Shown: positions 25,810-35,263, counted from the stretch's first letter. The stretch: DNA of 51,022 nucleotides from Lachnospiraceae bacterium (GCA_018384375.1 JAHAYJ010000096.1:1-51022), one strand, 5' to 3'. A program made the numbers and translations. The notes: generated by a model from the sequence alone, not told the origin.

Positions 25810-28800
25810 TCAAATTTCTGCTATTCTATAGACATTTGTATCACCCACCAGAGAACTTGCCGTAATGCCAAACATCTTCTTATTAACTGATGCAAAATGT
25901 GCGGGGCTGTAAAATCCAGCATCCACCGATGCCTCTGTGATATTTTTCCCAAGCAGAATGCCCTCATAGGCCTTTTCTATTCTTGCCATTATCAGAAATC
26001 CCGCAAAAGAAATACCGGTATTTTCCTTAAACAAGTGGGAAAAACGGCTTTCCGACATATACTGCATTTCAGCAATTTTTTTAACTGTAATGTCCTCGTC
26101 TGCATGCTCATGCACAAAAGTAATTGCCGCCATAATTCTCTCATCCAGATTTTTCAGTCCCGGCATTTCTATTCTCAGGTATTCCATGACCTTAGCGTAA
26201 AACATTTTACAGCCTGCATTCTTATCCACAGCCTTTGCCAATAATTTCTCATAAAGTTCTGCCATTTTCACAGCAATTTCCGGTTCTATCACTCTCGTTT
26301 CCTTTATCTGTTCTGCTGTGATGGTGGTCTCCTCGAACAGAAAAATAATAACAGGCATTCCCTCACTGACTATGGTATGCTTTACATTAGACGGAATTAC
26401 AATTCCCCGGCAACAATAGTTTTCTTCGCCTACTGTACAGGTAATCTCCTGCTCTAATGCAATAATAATATGTGCTGCCTGATGCACGTGTGGTACAGGA
26501 TCTTCATAACCACTCTTAATCAATGCATGGTATGCAGAAATATCTCTGTCACCGTCCTTTATTATGATGTCCGGTGTGATCTCAGAGCCGGTATAGATAT
26601 AGCTGTCTGCATTTTCCAGGGTGACAGTGACCGCACTATCAGCCGCATTCACATTTCTGGGCTTTACAGTAAGCGTACCCGCTATGGTACTGATCAGATA
26701 ATTTTCAGAATCAAACTTATTTTCCGTATCAAAGGAAATGGAATATCCACCCTCTTTACAAGGATCCCACTGCTGATAAACACACGTCAAAGAGCCCACT
26801 GATATGTGAGCTTTTGATAGATCTGTAATATCTTCTCCCTTAAGTCCCGTATAGGTAACCTTGTATTCGGGAGCGTTATCTCCATAGGTAATCTCCTGAT
26901 CAACCGCTTTGATTTCGAGCGCTACAGGCTTGATCGTGATCGTTACAGCATCGCCTTTCAGCTCCTTTGTCTGCTCTTTATCCTCGTCATCCTTGTAGGT
27001 AATTTTTGCGTCCACTCGATATGTTCCGGAGTCACTGACATTTCTGACCGAAAATGCTCCGGTTTTATCAGAGGCTATCTCTGTAAAATCAGAGTCACCA
27101 CTGCCTTTTTTGTACCAGGTATAAATCACATCCGCTGTCGTGTCATTGACCTTTGCAGTCAGTTTAATTTCATTCCCGATATAGTCAGTTTCTTTATCAG
27201 CAAGTGCAGTTTTCCATGTAAGCTCTGTCAGATTCCACTTTGCGTAATACCTTACATCCCCGCCTGCATTTCTTGAAAGTGAGCTTACTTTTGTGCCACT
27301 CCCACCGGCTTGGGAATACCAGCCATCAAAGGTATAGCCCTTTCTATGTATCGTTTCATCCGTATCTGTAAGATCCGGTAACTGAAAGGAACCGGAACCT
27401 ATAAAGAAATCCTTGATCTCTTTCCTGTTATTATTTTCATAATAACCGTCATAGGTAATGATCGTGACAGGAACCGGTTGATCAGATCGCTTAATATTCC
27501 CATCTGCATCTTTGGCATAAAAAAAGTATTCGCCACCGGTTTCCGGCGTAAATGTGACTGTCTTTTCTTCAACTGTTGCGCTCGCCAGCTCTCTCCACTC
27601 GTTCTCCTCTATTCCGTCCGAAGAGTCTGCTGTCGAAAAGGCATATGCCTTCAGACCGCTCTGGCTGTCCTTCGCAGTTGCAACAAGCTTTCCGGCATTG
27701 TCATCGGTGCCGCTTGTGTATTCTGCTATTTCAGGCGCATTCCCCTCCTTTGCAGTTGCAAGGATCCTCACACCCGTGCTTCCGGAATAACCGTCAGAAA
27801 TCTTTACAACCGTATCAGCACTTGTCGCAGAGGTAAAGGAAATACCGCTGTCACCGTCATTTCCGTCCTCAATCGACCATTCGGCAAACTCCCAATCTGA
27901 TTCTGCATCGGCGTATATTTCTTTTTCATTGTGGCCTGTAGCGCCCGAGATCAAAAGGAAGGCGGTGTCTGAACCGGTGGTAACTGCAGTGGCAATCCCC
28001 TTTTTCGGTACAAGAGTAACCTTCACTGCATAAAGTGCATCTTCCTCTGCACTTTGAGAGCTTTCTTCTGCATCCTCGTAATAATCCTCAAGCGAAGGAG
28101 GGACCAGCGCCTTCACACTGAAGGTATACTTTCCCCCACCCCCGGTTTCCGAATCGATGACCTCCGCGAAATCGTAGGACGGGCTTACTTCATTGCTGCC
28201 GGCTACGGTTTCTTCTGCAATGCTTCTGCCGTCCTTATACAGTGTGACGATATAATCACAGACTGCGTCATCCTTAAGGGGATTGCCATTTTTATCCTCC
28301 GCAAGCGCATCCCATGTGGCATTTGTTCCGTCCCAGTCAAGATTGGAGGGAACTCCCAGCTTTGCTCTGACAATGGTAAATCCATAGTTTTCACAGGAAT
28401 CATCTTCAACATTAGTTTCGTCTTCCTTTGTATAGCTATATCCCAGCCCATAATATCCCGGCTCATATATCACCGATTCATTATAGCCTACATCTTCACT
28501 TACTCCGGCTTTTTTGATACGGAACTGAACGGAATCACTCACCCCATCCAATGACAACGTGATCTTTGTTCCATACGCAAACTCAGCCTTTTCCGATGCT
28601 GCCAGATTTACCTTAGATCCGTTGCCGGTATCGCCATACATAATTACCGTTTCCCCTTCATCGTATGGCTGTGCTGCAGGTGCGGTAAAAAGAAATGATA
28701 ATGCTTTCCTGCTCTGTCCAGGTGTTGCTTCCGGTGCCGGTGTTGCTCCTTCCGCATCGTCTTCCTCATCTGCAGATTCCTCATCCTTATTCGTTTCCTC

Positions 28801-28995
28801 ATTTGTTGGCGTTTTCGTTTCATGCGGGGACGGTGTGGGTTCTAAGGAATCCTCCGGCGTAGCATCAGGTGTATCCACCACTGACGATTCCTCTTTACTC
28901 ACCGACTCTTCTGCATTCAGTTGTATAGAAGGTATATTGATTGAAGTAATCAATAACGCAATAGCTAAAATATATGATATAATTCTCTTTTTCAT
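25810..28995 (-). CDS. Chimera: secreted repeat protein joined to AraC-type regulator
   Basis: One open frame of 1061 residues made of two unlike parts. Residues 1-27 are a signal peptide (MKKRIISYILAIALLITSIN). An acidic Pro/Thr/Glu-rich linker runs to about 110. Next come beta-rich Ig-like segments, an InlB/Listeria-Bacteroides B-repeat near 540-615 (KGYTFDGWYSQAGG, YYAKWN) and MBG-type domains (EITYGDNAPEYKVTYTGLKG). At about residue 819 a second MBG unit breaks off (IIIKDGDRDIS) and an AraC-type protein begins inside its cupin domain (DPVPHVHQAAHIIIALEQ) and ends with a full two-helix AraC domain (VKKIAEMQYMSESRFSHLF, GFYSPAHFASVNKKMFG). Export would carry the regulator outside, so the fusion is probably non-functional. 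ATG 28995 chosen for the signal peptide. Confidence 0.85.
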   Translation of the reverse strand: MKKRIISYILAIALLITSINIPSIQLNAEESVSKEESSVVDTPDATPEDSLEPTPSPHETKTPTNEETNKDEESADEEDDAEGATPAPEATPGQSRKALSFLFTAPAAQPYDEGETVIMYGDTGNGSKVNLAASEKAEFAYGTKITLSLDGVSDSVQFRIKKAGVSEDVGYNESVIYEPGYYGLGYSYTKEDETNVEDDSCENYGFTIVRAKLGVPSNLDWDGTNATWDALAEDKNGNPLKDDAVCDYIVTLYKDGRSIAEETVAGSNEVSPSYDFAEVIDSETGGGGKYTFSVKALVPPSLEDYYEDAEESSQSAEEDALYAVKVTLVPKKGIATAVTTGSDTAFLLISGATGHNEKEIYADAESDWEFAEWSIEDGNDGDSGISFTSATSADTVVKISDGYSGSTGVRILATAKEGNAPEIAEYTSGTDDNAGKLVATAKDSQSGLKAYAFSTADSSDGIEENEWRELASATVEEKTVTFTPETGGEYFFYAKDADGNIKRSDQPVPVTIITYDGYYENNNRKEIKDFFIGSGSFQLPDLTDTDETIHRKGYTFDGWYSQAGGSGTKVSSLSRNAGGDVRYYAKWNLTELTWKTALADKETDYIGNEIKLTAKVNDTTADVIYTWYKKGSGDSDFTEIASDKTGAFSVRNVSDSGTYRVDAKITYKDDEDKEQTKELKGDAVTITIKPVALEIKAVDQEITYGDNAPEYKVTYTGLKGEDITDLSKAHISVGSLTCVYQQWDPCKEGGYSISFDTENKFDSENYLISTIAGTLTVKPRNVNAADSAVTVTLENADSYIYTGSEITPDIIIKDGDRDISAYHALIKSGYEDPVPHVHQAAHIIIALEQEITCTVGEENYCCRGIVIPSNVKHTIVSEGMPVIIFLFEETTITAEQIKETRVIEPEIAVKMAELYEKLLAKAVDKNAGCKMFYAKVMEYLRIEMPGLKNLDERIMAAITFVHEHADEDITVKKIAEMQYMSESRFSHLFKENTGISFAGFLIMARIEKAYEGILLGKNITEASVDAGFYSPAHFASVNKKMFGITASSLVGDTNVYRIAEI

Positions 28996-29100
28996 AATCT
29001 GTGATGTCTGCCCTCTTTCGTCAAAACAATTTTCACCATTATGAAAAAGTATAGCAAAGCCATTGTAACCAAAACGTAACTTTATGTGGGTAATAAGCAA

Positions 29101-29127
29101 AAAAAATCGGACCTTTGTCCGATTTTT
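29101..29127. terminator. Intrinsic terminator, bidirectional
   Basis: AAAAAATCGGAC / GTCCGATTTTT with a 4-base loop and T runs on both strands. It lies downstream of rlmD on the minus strand, 131 bases past its stop. Confidence 0.85.
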
Positions 29128-29258
29128 ATCGAAAGGGGATCATCTCTATAGCTTGAAATTTCACATCGCGAATATAGCAACGCATTCTTAACTGTAATAA
29201 GTCGTACATTATCTGTAACAAGTTGCGTTCAGGATATACAAAGTGCCTCCACTGGTAG

Positions 29259-30419
29259 TCATCTTCTTTGCAACAGGACGGTACTTTCCACATGACTCGT
29301 AAACGGAAACATATCATAAGCCTTCCCCTTTACCATCCTGTATCCCTTACCACACAGATATTTTAAATCCCGTGCCAGCGTTTCCGGATTGCAGGAAATA
29401 TAGACTACCCTCTCCGGTTTCAGCTTTACGACCGAAGCTAGAAACTTCTCGTCGCTGCCGCTCCGTGGCGGATCCATAAGCACTACATCCACCCTCTCGC
29501 CGGCTTCTGCCAGTTTTACCATGAACTCTCCCGCATCCGCCTGGTAAAAACGGATATTGGAGATATGATTCTTCTTTGCTCCTGCTATCGCATCCCTGAC
29601 AGCATCCTTGTTCAGTTCTACTCCGATAACCCTTCCCGCCTTAGCTGCCGCGATCATTCCGATGGTTCCCGTTCCGCAATAGGCATCTAACACCGTTTCT
29701 TTTCCATTCAGATCCGCATATGCAATCGCTGTCCGGTACAGCTTCTGTGTCTGCTCCGGATTCACCTGATAAAAGGATTTCGGTGAAATTTTAAAGGTCA
29801 ATCCGCAAAGCTCATCCTCTATATAGCCAGGGCCATAAATCACCTGCTCCTTATCTCCCAGGATCATACTGGTTCTCTTATCATTCACATTCACCACTAC
29901 CGTAGTGATTTCGGGATGTTCCTTCCGCAATGCCTTCACAAAATTATTCTTAGAGGGCATGATCGGAGATCCAAGAACCAGCACGACCATCACCTGTCCG
30001 GTCCGGTACCCCACCCGCACAAGCACATGGCGGAGCAACCCATAGCCGGTATCTTCATCGTAGGTCTTTATTTTAAAGGATTTCAAAAGCCCCTTTATGG
30101 TCTGTATGATTTCGCCGGCCACCTGGTTCTCAATCAGACATTTTTCAACGGGAACAATGATATGCGTTCCTTCCTTATATACACCTGAGATCACATTTCC
30201 CTTTCTGTCTCTCCCAAACACGGCATGCACCTTATGGCGATAATACTCCGGATGTTCCATTCCCTCGATTCCATCAATTTTTCCATAAGGCTGTAAAAGT
30301 GCACTGACCTGATCCTTTTTCCAGCTTAACTGCTTATCATAGCTTTTGTCCAAAAGCTGGCAGCCACCGCATTTTTCAAAAACCGGACATACTGTCTTCT
30401 TCTCGTTCCTCTTTTCCAT
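29259..30419 (-). CDS. rlmD: 23S rRNA (uracil-C5)-methyltransferase, RlmD/RlmCD type
   Basis: A 386-residue TrmA-family enzyme that methylates uracil C5 in 23S rRNA with SAM. The [4Fe-4S] ligands are CPVFEKCGGC (C11, C17, C20) and C94. SAM motif DAYCGTGTIG at 245-254, PPRSG, catalytic Cys343 in YISCNPETLARDL and the base Glu378 in TSHVESTVLL. It lacks an N-terminal TRAM domain, as many clostridial members do. ATG 30419 follows GGAGGAAGAAG; the frame is open further upstream without family-like sequence. In Gram-positive bacteria one enzyme may serve both U747 and U1939, so the site is not certain. Confidence 0.93.
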   Translation of the reverse strand: MEKRNEKKTVCPVFEKCGGCQLLDKSYDKQLSWKKDQVSALLQPYGKIDGIEGMEHPEYYRHKVHAVFGRDRKGNVISGVYKEGTHIIVPVEKCLIENQVAGEIIQTIKGLLKSFKIKTYDEDTGYGLLRHVLVRVGYRTGQVMVVLVLGSPIMPSKNNFVKALRKEHPEITTVVVNVNDKRTSMILGDKEQVIYGPGYIEDELCGLTFKISPKSFYQVNPEQTQKLYRTAIAYADLNGKETVLDAYCGTGTIGMIAAAKAGRVIGVELNKDAVRDAIAGAKKNHISNIRFYQADAGEFMVKLAEAGERVDVVLMDPPRSGSDEKFLASVVKLKPERVVYISCNPETLARDLKYLCGKGYRMVKGKAYDMFPFTSHVESTVLLQRR

Positions 30420-30535
30420 CTTCTTCCTCCAATTTCCTTTCCAGAATACCATATCCGTCTGAGCCACACAATCTGTTCTGCAGGAAAAGAACAGTTGCAG
30501 GCTTCTTTTTAGGAAGACACTGCTACTCACATAAA

Positions 30536-30560
30536 AACCTCCGGATTACTTCCGGAGGTT
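30536..30560 (-). terminator. Intrinsic terminator
   Basis: Perfect 10-bp stem AACCTCCGGA / TCCGGAGGTT, 5-base loop, followed by TTTTATG on the minus strand; 21 bases past the stop of the gene ending at 30582. Confidence 0.85.
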
Positions 30561-30581
30561 GCAAATCATATCTCTATTTCA

Positions 30582-30869
30582 TTATTCTTCCTTTGCTTTC
30601 CGCAGCTTTACAGATTCAAGCCCCTTGATCAGCTCTGTTGCACGTTCTACGTCTGCTTCATTGATACGAATGGTAAACATACTCTTTTCTTTCTGTTTTT
30701 CATTCCCGAACATGCAGGACAGAAATGACCGGTCCTGCCATTCTATAAAATAGGAAATCCTGTTCTTCAAGAATAGCTTTTCCAGCTTTTCCTTACTGTC
30801 AAGACTGTACACCCTGCAAAAGGGAACCTCTCTGTTAAATACCCTGTCGTCAAAGCTCAATGATGTCAT
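30582..30869 (-). CDS. Small conserved-type hypothetical protein
   Basis: A 95-residue soluble protein starting MTSLSFDDRVFNREVPFCRV and ending in a charged helix (ADVERATELIKGLESVKLRK). It has an alternating strand/helix pattern (KLEKLFLKNRISYFIEW, SMFTIRINEADVE) like a ferredoxin-like fold of the DUF2007 or signal-transducing protein type, but I do not recognise the family with certainty. ATG 30869 is preferred over ATG 30893 because AAGGGTGGGAG lies directly before it. Its own terminator follows. Confidence 0.7.
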   Translation of the reverse strand: MTSLSFDDRVFNREVPFCRVYSLDSKEKLEKLFLKNRISYFIEWQDRSFLSCMFGNEKQKEKSMFTIRINEADVERATELIKGLESVKLRKAKEE

Positions 30870-30948
30870 GTCGTATCTCCCACCCTTATACATTATGTTA
30901 ACTATATTTATTATAAATCAAATGGGCTGCTTTTTTCAACAAAAAAAT

Positions 30949-31242
30949 TCAGATTTTCATCTTTTTTGACAATTCCCACAGTGGTTTCTGCTCCACATAC
31001 TGCTCATTCAACCAGTCAGCCGCCATTTCCACACCACTTGCAGAAAATTCAAATTCCTTCCGCTGCTTTTTTTCCTCCTCTGTTTTTGCAAAGCAGTATG
31101 GTTCCGGCCAAATGATCACCTCCAGCTTTGTATCATCGCCTACCTCTTTTTTTTTCAGCATATACCGCATTCCATCCATACTGGCAGAATACTCTTCCTT
31201 CTTCACATAGTTCAAAACATGAAAATGCTCTTTTTCAATCAT
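30949..31242 (-). CDS. Hypothetical protein
   Basis: A 97-residue soluble protein (MIEKEHFHVLNYVKKEEYSA, then RYMLKKKEVGDDTKLEVIIWPEP and SASGVEMAADWLNEQYVEQK). I do not know its family. The start at ATG 31242 is supported by AGAGGTTAAACGA. The frame is open upstream to 31404, but that part would overlap the tRNA gene and its terminator and is not protein-like, so it is rejected. Confidence 0.7.
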   Translation of the reverse strand: MIEKEHFHVLNYVKKEEYSASMDGMRYMLKKKEVGDDTKLEVIIWPEPYCFAKTEEEKKQRKEFEFSASGVEMAADWLNEQYVEQKPLWELSKKMKI

Positions 31243-31346
31243 TCGTTTAACCTCTGAGGCAATCGTTACCACAATCGTTACCACAACCAGAACTAAAAAT
31301 AGGGGTGATTCCTCGCTCCGGCTATCGGCTCTCCCCAAAACATAAA

Positions 31347-31383
31347 AACCCGAAAAGCACTGAATTTCAATACTTTCCAGGTT
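31347..31383 (-). terminator. Terminator after tRNA-Pro
   Basis: Minus strand AACCTGGAAAG pairs with CTTTTCGGGTT (one mismatch, one G-U) and runs into TTTTATG, 10 bases past the tRNA. Confidence 0.55.
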
Positions 31384-31392
31384 CTTTTCCAG

Positions 31393-31465
31393 TCGGAGTG
31401 ACAAGACTTGAACTTGCGGCCTCTACTTCCCTAAAGTAGCGCTCTACCACCTGAGCCACACCCCG
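31393..31465 (-). tRNA. tRNA-Pro (anticodon AGG)
   Basis: A 73-base cloverleaf on the minus strand: acceptor CGGGGTG / CACTCCG, D-arm GCTC AGGTGGTA GAGC, anticodon stem CTACT / AGTAG with loop TTAGGGA (anticodon AGG, G37 as usual for proline), T-arm GCAAG TTCAAGT CTTGT and discriminator A. CCA is not encoded. A clear promoter precedes it. Confidence 0.93.
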
Positions 31466-31478
31466 AAGCACAAGTTGT

Positions 31479-31507
31479 ATTATATATGGTACAGAAAATA
31501 AAATCAA
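31479..31507 (-). promoter_or_regulatory. Promoter of tRNA-Pro
   Basis: -35 TTGATT (31502-31507), 17-base spacer, -10 TATAAT (31479-31484), 13 bases before the tRNA. Confidence 0.8.
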
Positions 31508-31615
31508 CCCCTATTTTGAATTTTTATGAAAATTTCCTAATATCACTTGTACTGTTTTTTCATCTATTGTAATATTTATTTTATAATAATAAATTCTTAC
31601 GAAGGGAGTATTACT

Positions 31616-32347
31616 ATGTGGACTAGAAAAGAACTGAAAGACCGTGCGAAGATCACGCTGAAGGCGAATTACTGGAAAGCTGTACTGGTTTCCCTGATTC
31701 TGAGTTTTCTTACCGGAGGCGGTGGAAGCAGCGCAGGTAACTCCGCATCGGAATCTTACAAATCCGCCTCAGGCGGTGATAGCCTGTTTTCCGGAGTGGA
31801 TCCAAATGTTTTAGCGGCAGTCCTGTCTGCGATTGTTGTTGCTGTTTTGGTGATTTTAGCAATTTCCTTTGTTCTTTCCCTCCTGGTATTTAATCCGTTG
31901 ATTGTCGGTTGCCGCCGCTTTTTCATTAAATGCCGTGAGGAGCAGCCTTCTCTCAAAGAGCTGGTTTTTGCTTTTTCAAGCTCCTATGGGAATATCATCA
32001 AGACTATGTTTCTCGAGGGATTATACATATTCTTATGGTCTCTCCTATTTATCATTCCGGGTATTATCAAGACTTATGAATACCTGATGGTTCCCTACAT
32101 TCTTGCTGAGAATCCGGAGCTTAGTACCAAGGAAGTCTTTGCAAGAAGTAAACAGATGATGACCGGTGATAAGTGGAATGCTTTCGTATTACAGCTTTCC
32201 TTCCTTGGATGGATTCTGCTGTCCGTTTTCACCTGCGGTATTCTGCTTATTTTCTATGTTGGTCCCTACAGCGAACTGACTTATGCAGAACTCTATGCAG
32301 TATTGAAACAAAAGGTAAACAGGTCTGATTCGGAAGTGGTATCTTAG
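31616..32347 (+). CDS. DUF975 family membrane protein
   Basis: A 243-residue integral membrane protein starting MWTRKELKDRAKITLKANYWKA, the signature opening of DUF975, followed by a hydrophobic helix. A Gly/Ser-rich loop (TGGGGSSAGNSASESYKSAS) comes next, then four further hydrophobic segments; FIIPGIIKTYEYLMVPYILAENP and SKQMMTGDKWNAFVLQLSF are family hallmarks. Function unknown. Start ATG 31616 follows CGAAGGGAGTATTACT. It is one of the few plus-strand genes and converges with the transporter at 32430. Confidence 0.92.
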   Translation: MWTRKELKDRAKITLKANYWKAVLVSLILSFLTGGGGSSAGNSASESYKSASGGDSLFSGVDPNVLAAVLSAIVVAVLVILAISFVLSLLVFNPLIVGCRRFFIKCREEQPSLKELVFAFSSSYGNIIKTMFLEGLYIFLWSLLFIIPGIIKTYEYLMVPYILAENPELSTKEVFARSKQMMTGDKWNAFVLQLSFLGWILLSVFTCGILLIFYVGPYSELTYAELYAVLKQKVNRSDSEVVS

Positions 32348-32358
32348 TTTTCTATTAC

Positions 32359-32393
32359 AGAAAGCCCGTGGCAAAATCTGCCACGGGCTTTCT
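32359..32393. terminator. Shared bidirectional terminator
   Basis: Perfect 15-bp stem AGAAAGCCCGTGGCA / TGCCACGGGCTTTCT, 5-base loop, between two convergent genes. Confidence 0.85.
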
Positions 32394-32429
32394 ATATCTC
32401 ATACAGGTTTCCCCGCAAAGCTTTTCCCT

Positions 32430-33662
32430 CTACTTCTCCTGCTTTGCAGCTTTCTCCACCAAGGTTTCTCCCGAAATTTTCTCCGGTGCTTCCCCTGAAC
32501 ACGCCACACAGCACTTCACACCATTTCTCTTATTTACATTCTCCCGAAGCAGCGTATATACCGTTGAGAGCAACGGAATGAAAACCAACATTCCAAATAC
32601 CCCCATAAGGCTGCCGCCTATGGTGACCGCCGCCAGCACCCAGATAGACGGAAGTCCCACCGAATTTCCCACCACATGGGGATAGATCAGATTTCCCTCA
32701 ATCTGCTGTAGTACGATAAACAGTACTACGAACCAGATTGCCTTCACGGGATCATCCACAAACATCAGAAATGCTCCGACAAAGCAGCCGATAAACGCTC
32801 CCACAATAGGCACCAGAGACATGAAGGCAATCAATACACCGATCATTACTGCATAATCAAATCGGAAAATCGTCATCGTAACAATGAATAGCAATCCTAG
32901 GATCACTGCTTCCGTACACTGTCCGGTAATAAAATGGCTAAAGTTTCGATAAAGAAGGCTCATCACTTCCATGGTCTTTTCATATATTTTCTTATTGCTG
33001 TAAGCCTTTAATATTCTGGAAAACTGATCTCCAAGCTTTTCCTTCTGGACCAGAATATAAATAGAAAAGACGAGGGCAATGAAAAAATTGACTGTGCCGC
33101 TGATCAGGCTGCTTGCAAATGTAAATGTGGAGGAAAGCATACTCCCCATCCCGTTCTGTAAAAAGCTCATAACCGTATCAATGATCTTTTTCCAATCAAT
33201 CTGCATTTCCTCTAAACTCTGCAGGTACTGCAAAAGCTCCGGTCTTTCCGCAAATAACACCTCCAGACGCTCAAGCACGCCTGCCCAGAAAATCGGGATT
33301 TTCTCAGCCAGCACACGCACTGTCTCCACCAGCTGCGGAATCACAGCAATTGCCACCAGAACAATGACCAGAACTACCGCCAGAAGGGCGAGTACCAGGC
33401 TGATTCCCCGCCTGCATTTGCGTATCAGCTTTCCCCTGCCCGGTCTGATCCTGTCATCTCCAAACAGCTTTCTCTCAAAAAAGCTCATAGGAATGTTGAT
33501 TACAAAAGCAATCATTCCGCCCAACAGAAATGGCTTTAAGATTCCCATACAAAACATGACCGCTTCGCAAAGCAGATCAAATTTCATAATCGCCAGAATA
33601 ACTACTGCCGTAAATAGAATCAATCCTCTTATTTTTCTGATATTTTTCCGATTCAGATTCAT
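32430..33662 (-). CDS. AI-2E family transporter (YdiK/PerM type)
   Basis: A 410-residue membrane protein with about seven to eight hydrophobic segments. Family marks include GMIAFVINIPMSFFERKLF near the start, a long amphipathic soluble region (about 95-190), then ILGLLFIVTMTIFRFDYAVMIG, VPIVGAFIGCFVGAFLMFVDDP and QQIEGNLIYPHVVGNSVGLP. Members export small molecules or act as Na+/H+ antiporters; the name does not prove autoinducer transport. It starts 21 bases after the pepD stop with GGGAGGAACATC, so the two are probably co-transcribed. Confidence 0.93.
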   Translation of the reverse strand: MNLNRKNIRKIRGLILFTAVVILAIMKFDLLCEAVMFCMGILKPFLLGGMIAFVINIPMSFFERKLFGDDRIRPGRGKLIRKCRRGISLVLALLAVVLVIVLVAIAVIPQLVETVRVLAEKIPIFWAGVLERLEVLFAERPELLQYLQSLEEMQIDWKKIIDTVMSFLQNGMGSMLSSTFTFASSLISGTVNFFIALVFSIYILVQKEKLGDQFSRILKAYSNKKIYEKTMEVMSLLYRNFSHFITGQCTEAVILGLLFIVTMTIFRFDYAVMIGVLIAFMSLVPIVGAFIGCFVGAFLMFVDDPVKAIWFVVLFIVLQQIEGNLIYPHVVGNSVGLPSIWVLAAVTIGGSLMGVFGMLVFIPLLSTVYTLLRENVNKRNGVKCCVACSGEAPEKISGETLVEKAAKQEK

Positions 33663-33683
33663 GATGTTCCTCCCTGCCTTCTA

Positions 33684-35132
33684 CTATAGCGCTTCCAACA
33701 CTCTCAAAAGGTAATTCCAAACCCGCTCCGTGGAAGAAATAGACAGTTCCTCCTCTGTCGTATGGATGTTTTTCATATCCGGGCCGATAGAGACACAATC
33801 AAGTCCCGGTATCTTATATGCCAAAAGTCCGCATTCAACACCTGCATGAATCGCCTGTACCTTTGGTTCTCTTCCGTAAAGCTCCCTATATATCTCCGCC
33901 ATCTTTTCCCGAAGGGGTGATTCCTTTTGGTATGCCCAGCCCGGATAATCTCCTCTCACCTTTACCTCGGCAGCAGCAAGCTCACCGATGCTCTTAAGTC
34001 TCCCAATCAATGCCTTCTTTGCAGAATCCAAAGAGCTTCTCACGGAAATACCGATCTGAACGCTTTCCTCTGACATACAAAGAAGCCCCGGATTCAGGGA
34101 GGTCTCCACCAGTCCCGGCATTGCAGCGCTCATCGCCTGCACGCCATACGGCAAAGCGTTTAGGAGCATTGCCGTCCTTAGGGATAAGTTTTCCTCCATG
34201 ACCTTCGCTTCCCTTTCCTCATCAAACCGTACTTCTATCCAAACCGCTCCATCCTTATCCTTAAGTTCATTCTTGTATTCCTGCTCTGTATTTACACAGA
34301 TTTGTGTAAGCACTTCCTTTTCTTTATCACTTCCGGTAAGAATAAGCTGCGCTTTCGCAGCTGTTGGAATCGCATTATCTGCCACACCGCCCTCCAGACC
34401 TTCTATGCTGAATTTTACTTCTCCCTGCAATCTGTACAAAAGTCTTCCCAAAAGACAGATGGCATTGCCTCTCTCCTTATGGATCTCCTCACCTGAATGA
34501 CCGCCCTGCAGTCCCTTTACCGCTATGCTGCAGAAAGCTCCTTTCACGGAAACCGGTACATAGCCAAGGCTCAGATCCACCCTTGCACCACCGGCACAGC
34601 CTGCAAGGAAGATCCCCTCCTCCTCTGAATCCAGGTTGATTAATCTCTTAGACTTCAGTGGCGTAACATCAAGCACTCTGGCGCCGTTCATTCCCACCTC
34701 TTCATCCACGGTAATGACAAGCTCCAGCCTCGGATGCTTATAATTTCCTGCTATCAGCGCCAGCCCATAGGCAACTGCAACACCGTTGTCACCGCCAAGG
34801 CTGGTCCCCTCTGCCATCAACCGGTCACCGGAAACTACAAGCTGCAATCCATCCTTTGCCATATCAATCGCACAATCCGGCTTTTTAACCATAACCATAT
34901 CCATGTGACCCTGAAGCATCACCGGTGGATGATCCTCATAGCCTGCTGACGCTTCCTTAATGATGATCATATTTCCTGCCGCATCCTGATAATACTCCAG
35001 TTTTCTGTCGGCTGCAAATTTCTTTAAATAATCGCTGATCTTTTGTGTATTTCCTGATCCATGGGGGATCCCACAGATTTCTTCAAAATAGTAAAAAACA
35101 TCCTGGGGGGCAAGACCACTCAATTTTCCCAT
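33684..35132 (-). CDS. pepD: Aminoacyl-histidine dipeptidase (M20C)
   Basis: A 482-residue cytoplasmic zinc dipeptidase. It begins with the family motif LAPQDVFYYFEEICGIPHGSGN, then QGHMDMV with the first metal His, GTSLGGDNGVAVA, the Glu pair in VITVDEEVGMNGA, LINLDSEEEGIFLAGCAGG and the late VQAIHAGVECGLL and GPDMKNIHTTEE. These cleave Xaa-His and related dipeptides. ATG 35132 is chosen for GGAGAAGATGCAGT upstream; the frame is open 40 codons further with no support. Complete and normal in length. Confidence 0.95.
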   Translation of the reverse strand: MGKLSGLAPQDVFYYFEEICGIPHGSGNTQKISDYLKKFAADRKLEYYQDAAGNMIIIKEASAGYEDHPPVMLQGHMDMVMVKKPDCAIDMAKDGLQLVVSGDRLMAEGTSLGGDNGVAVAYGLALIAGNYKHPRLELVITVDEEVGMNGARVLDVTPLKSKRLINLDSEEEGIFLAGCAGGARVDLSLGYVPVSVKGAFCSIAVKGLQGGHSGEEIHKERGNAICLLGRLLYRLQGEVKFSIEGLEGGVADNAIPTAAKAQLILTGSDKEKEVLTQICVNTEQEYKNELKDKDGAVWIEVRFDEEREAKVMEENLSLRTAMLLNALPYGVQAMSAAMPGLVETSLNPGLLCMSEESVQIGISVRSSLDSAKKALIGRLKSIGELAAAEVKVRGDYPGWAYQKESPLREKMAEIYRELYGREPKVQAIHAGVECGLLAYKIPGLDCVSIGPDMKNIHTTEEELSISSTERVWNYLLRVLEAL

Positions 35133-35216
35133 ACTGCATCTTCTCCTGTTTTCTGTCAATTCTTTTATCAAACGATTAAAGTAATCATAACATATATCCG
35201 AAATAAATGCGACAAA

Positions 35217-35247
35217 AAATCCCGTTAACATTTCTGTCAGCGGGATT
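35217..35247 (-). terminator. Terminator of the infC-rpmI-rplT operon
   Basis: Minus strand AATCCCGCTGACA / TGTTAACGGGATT with a GAAA loop, followed by TTTTTG; 17 bases past the rplT stop. Confidence 0.85.
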
Positions 35248-35263
35248 CCCAAATATGCATTCT

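Noticed and set aside
29126-29317. Minus-strand open frame of 63 codons after rlmD
   Set aside because: It overlaps the end of rlmD and begins in its coding part without a ribosome site.
31243-31404. Upstream extension of the hypothetical gene at 30949
   Set aside because: It would overlap the tRNA-Pro 3' end and its terminator; a good ribosome site supports ATG 31242.
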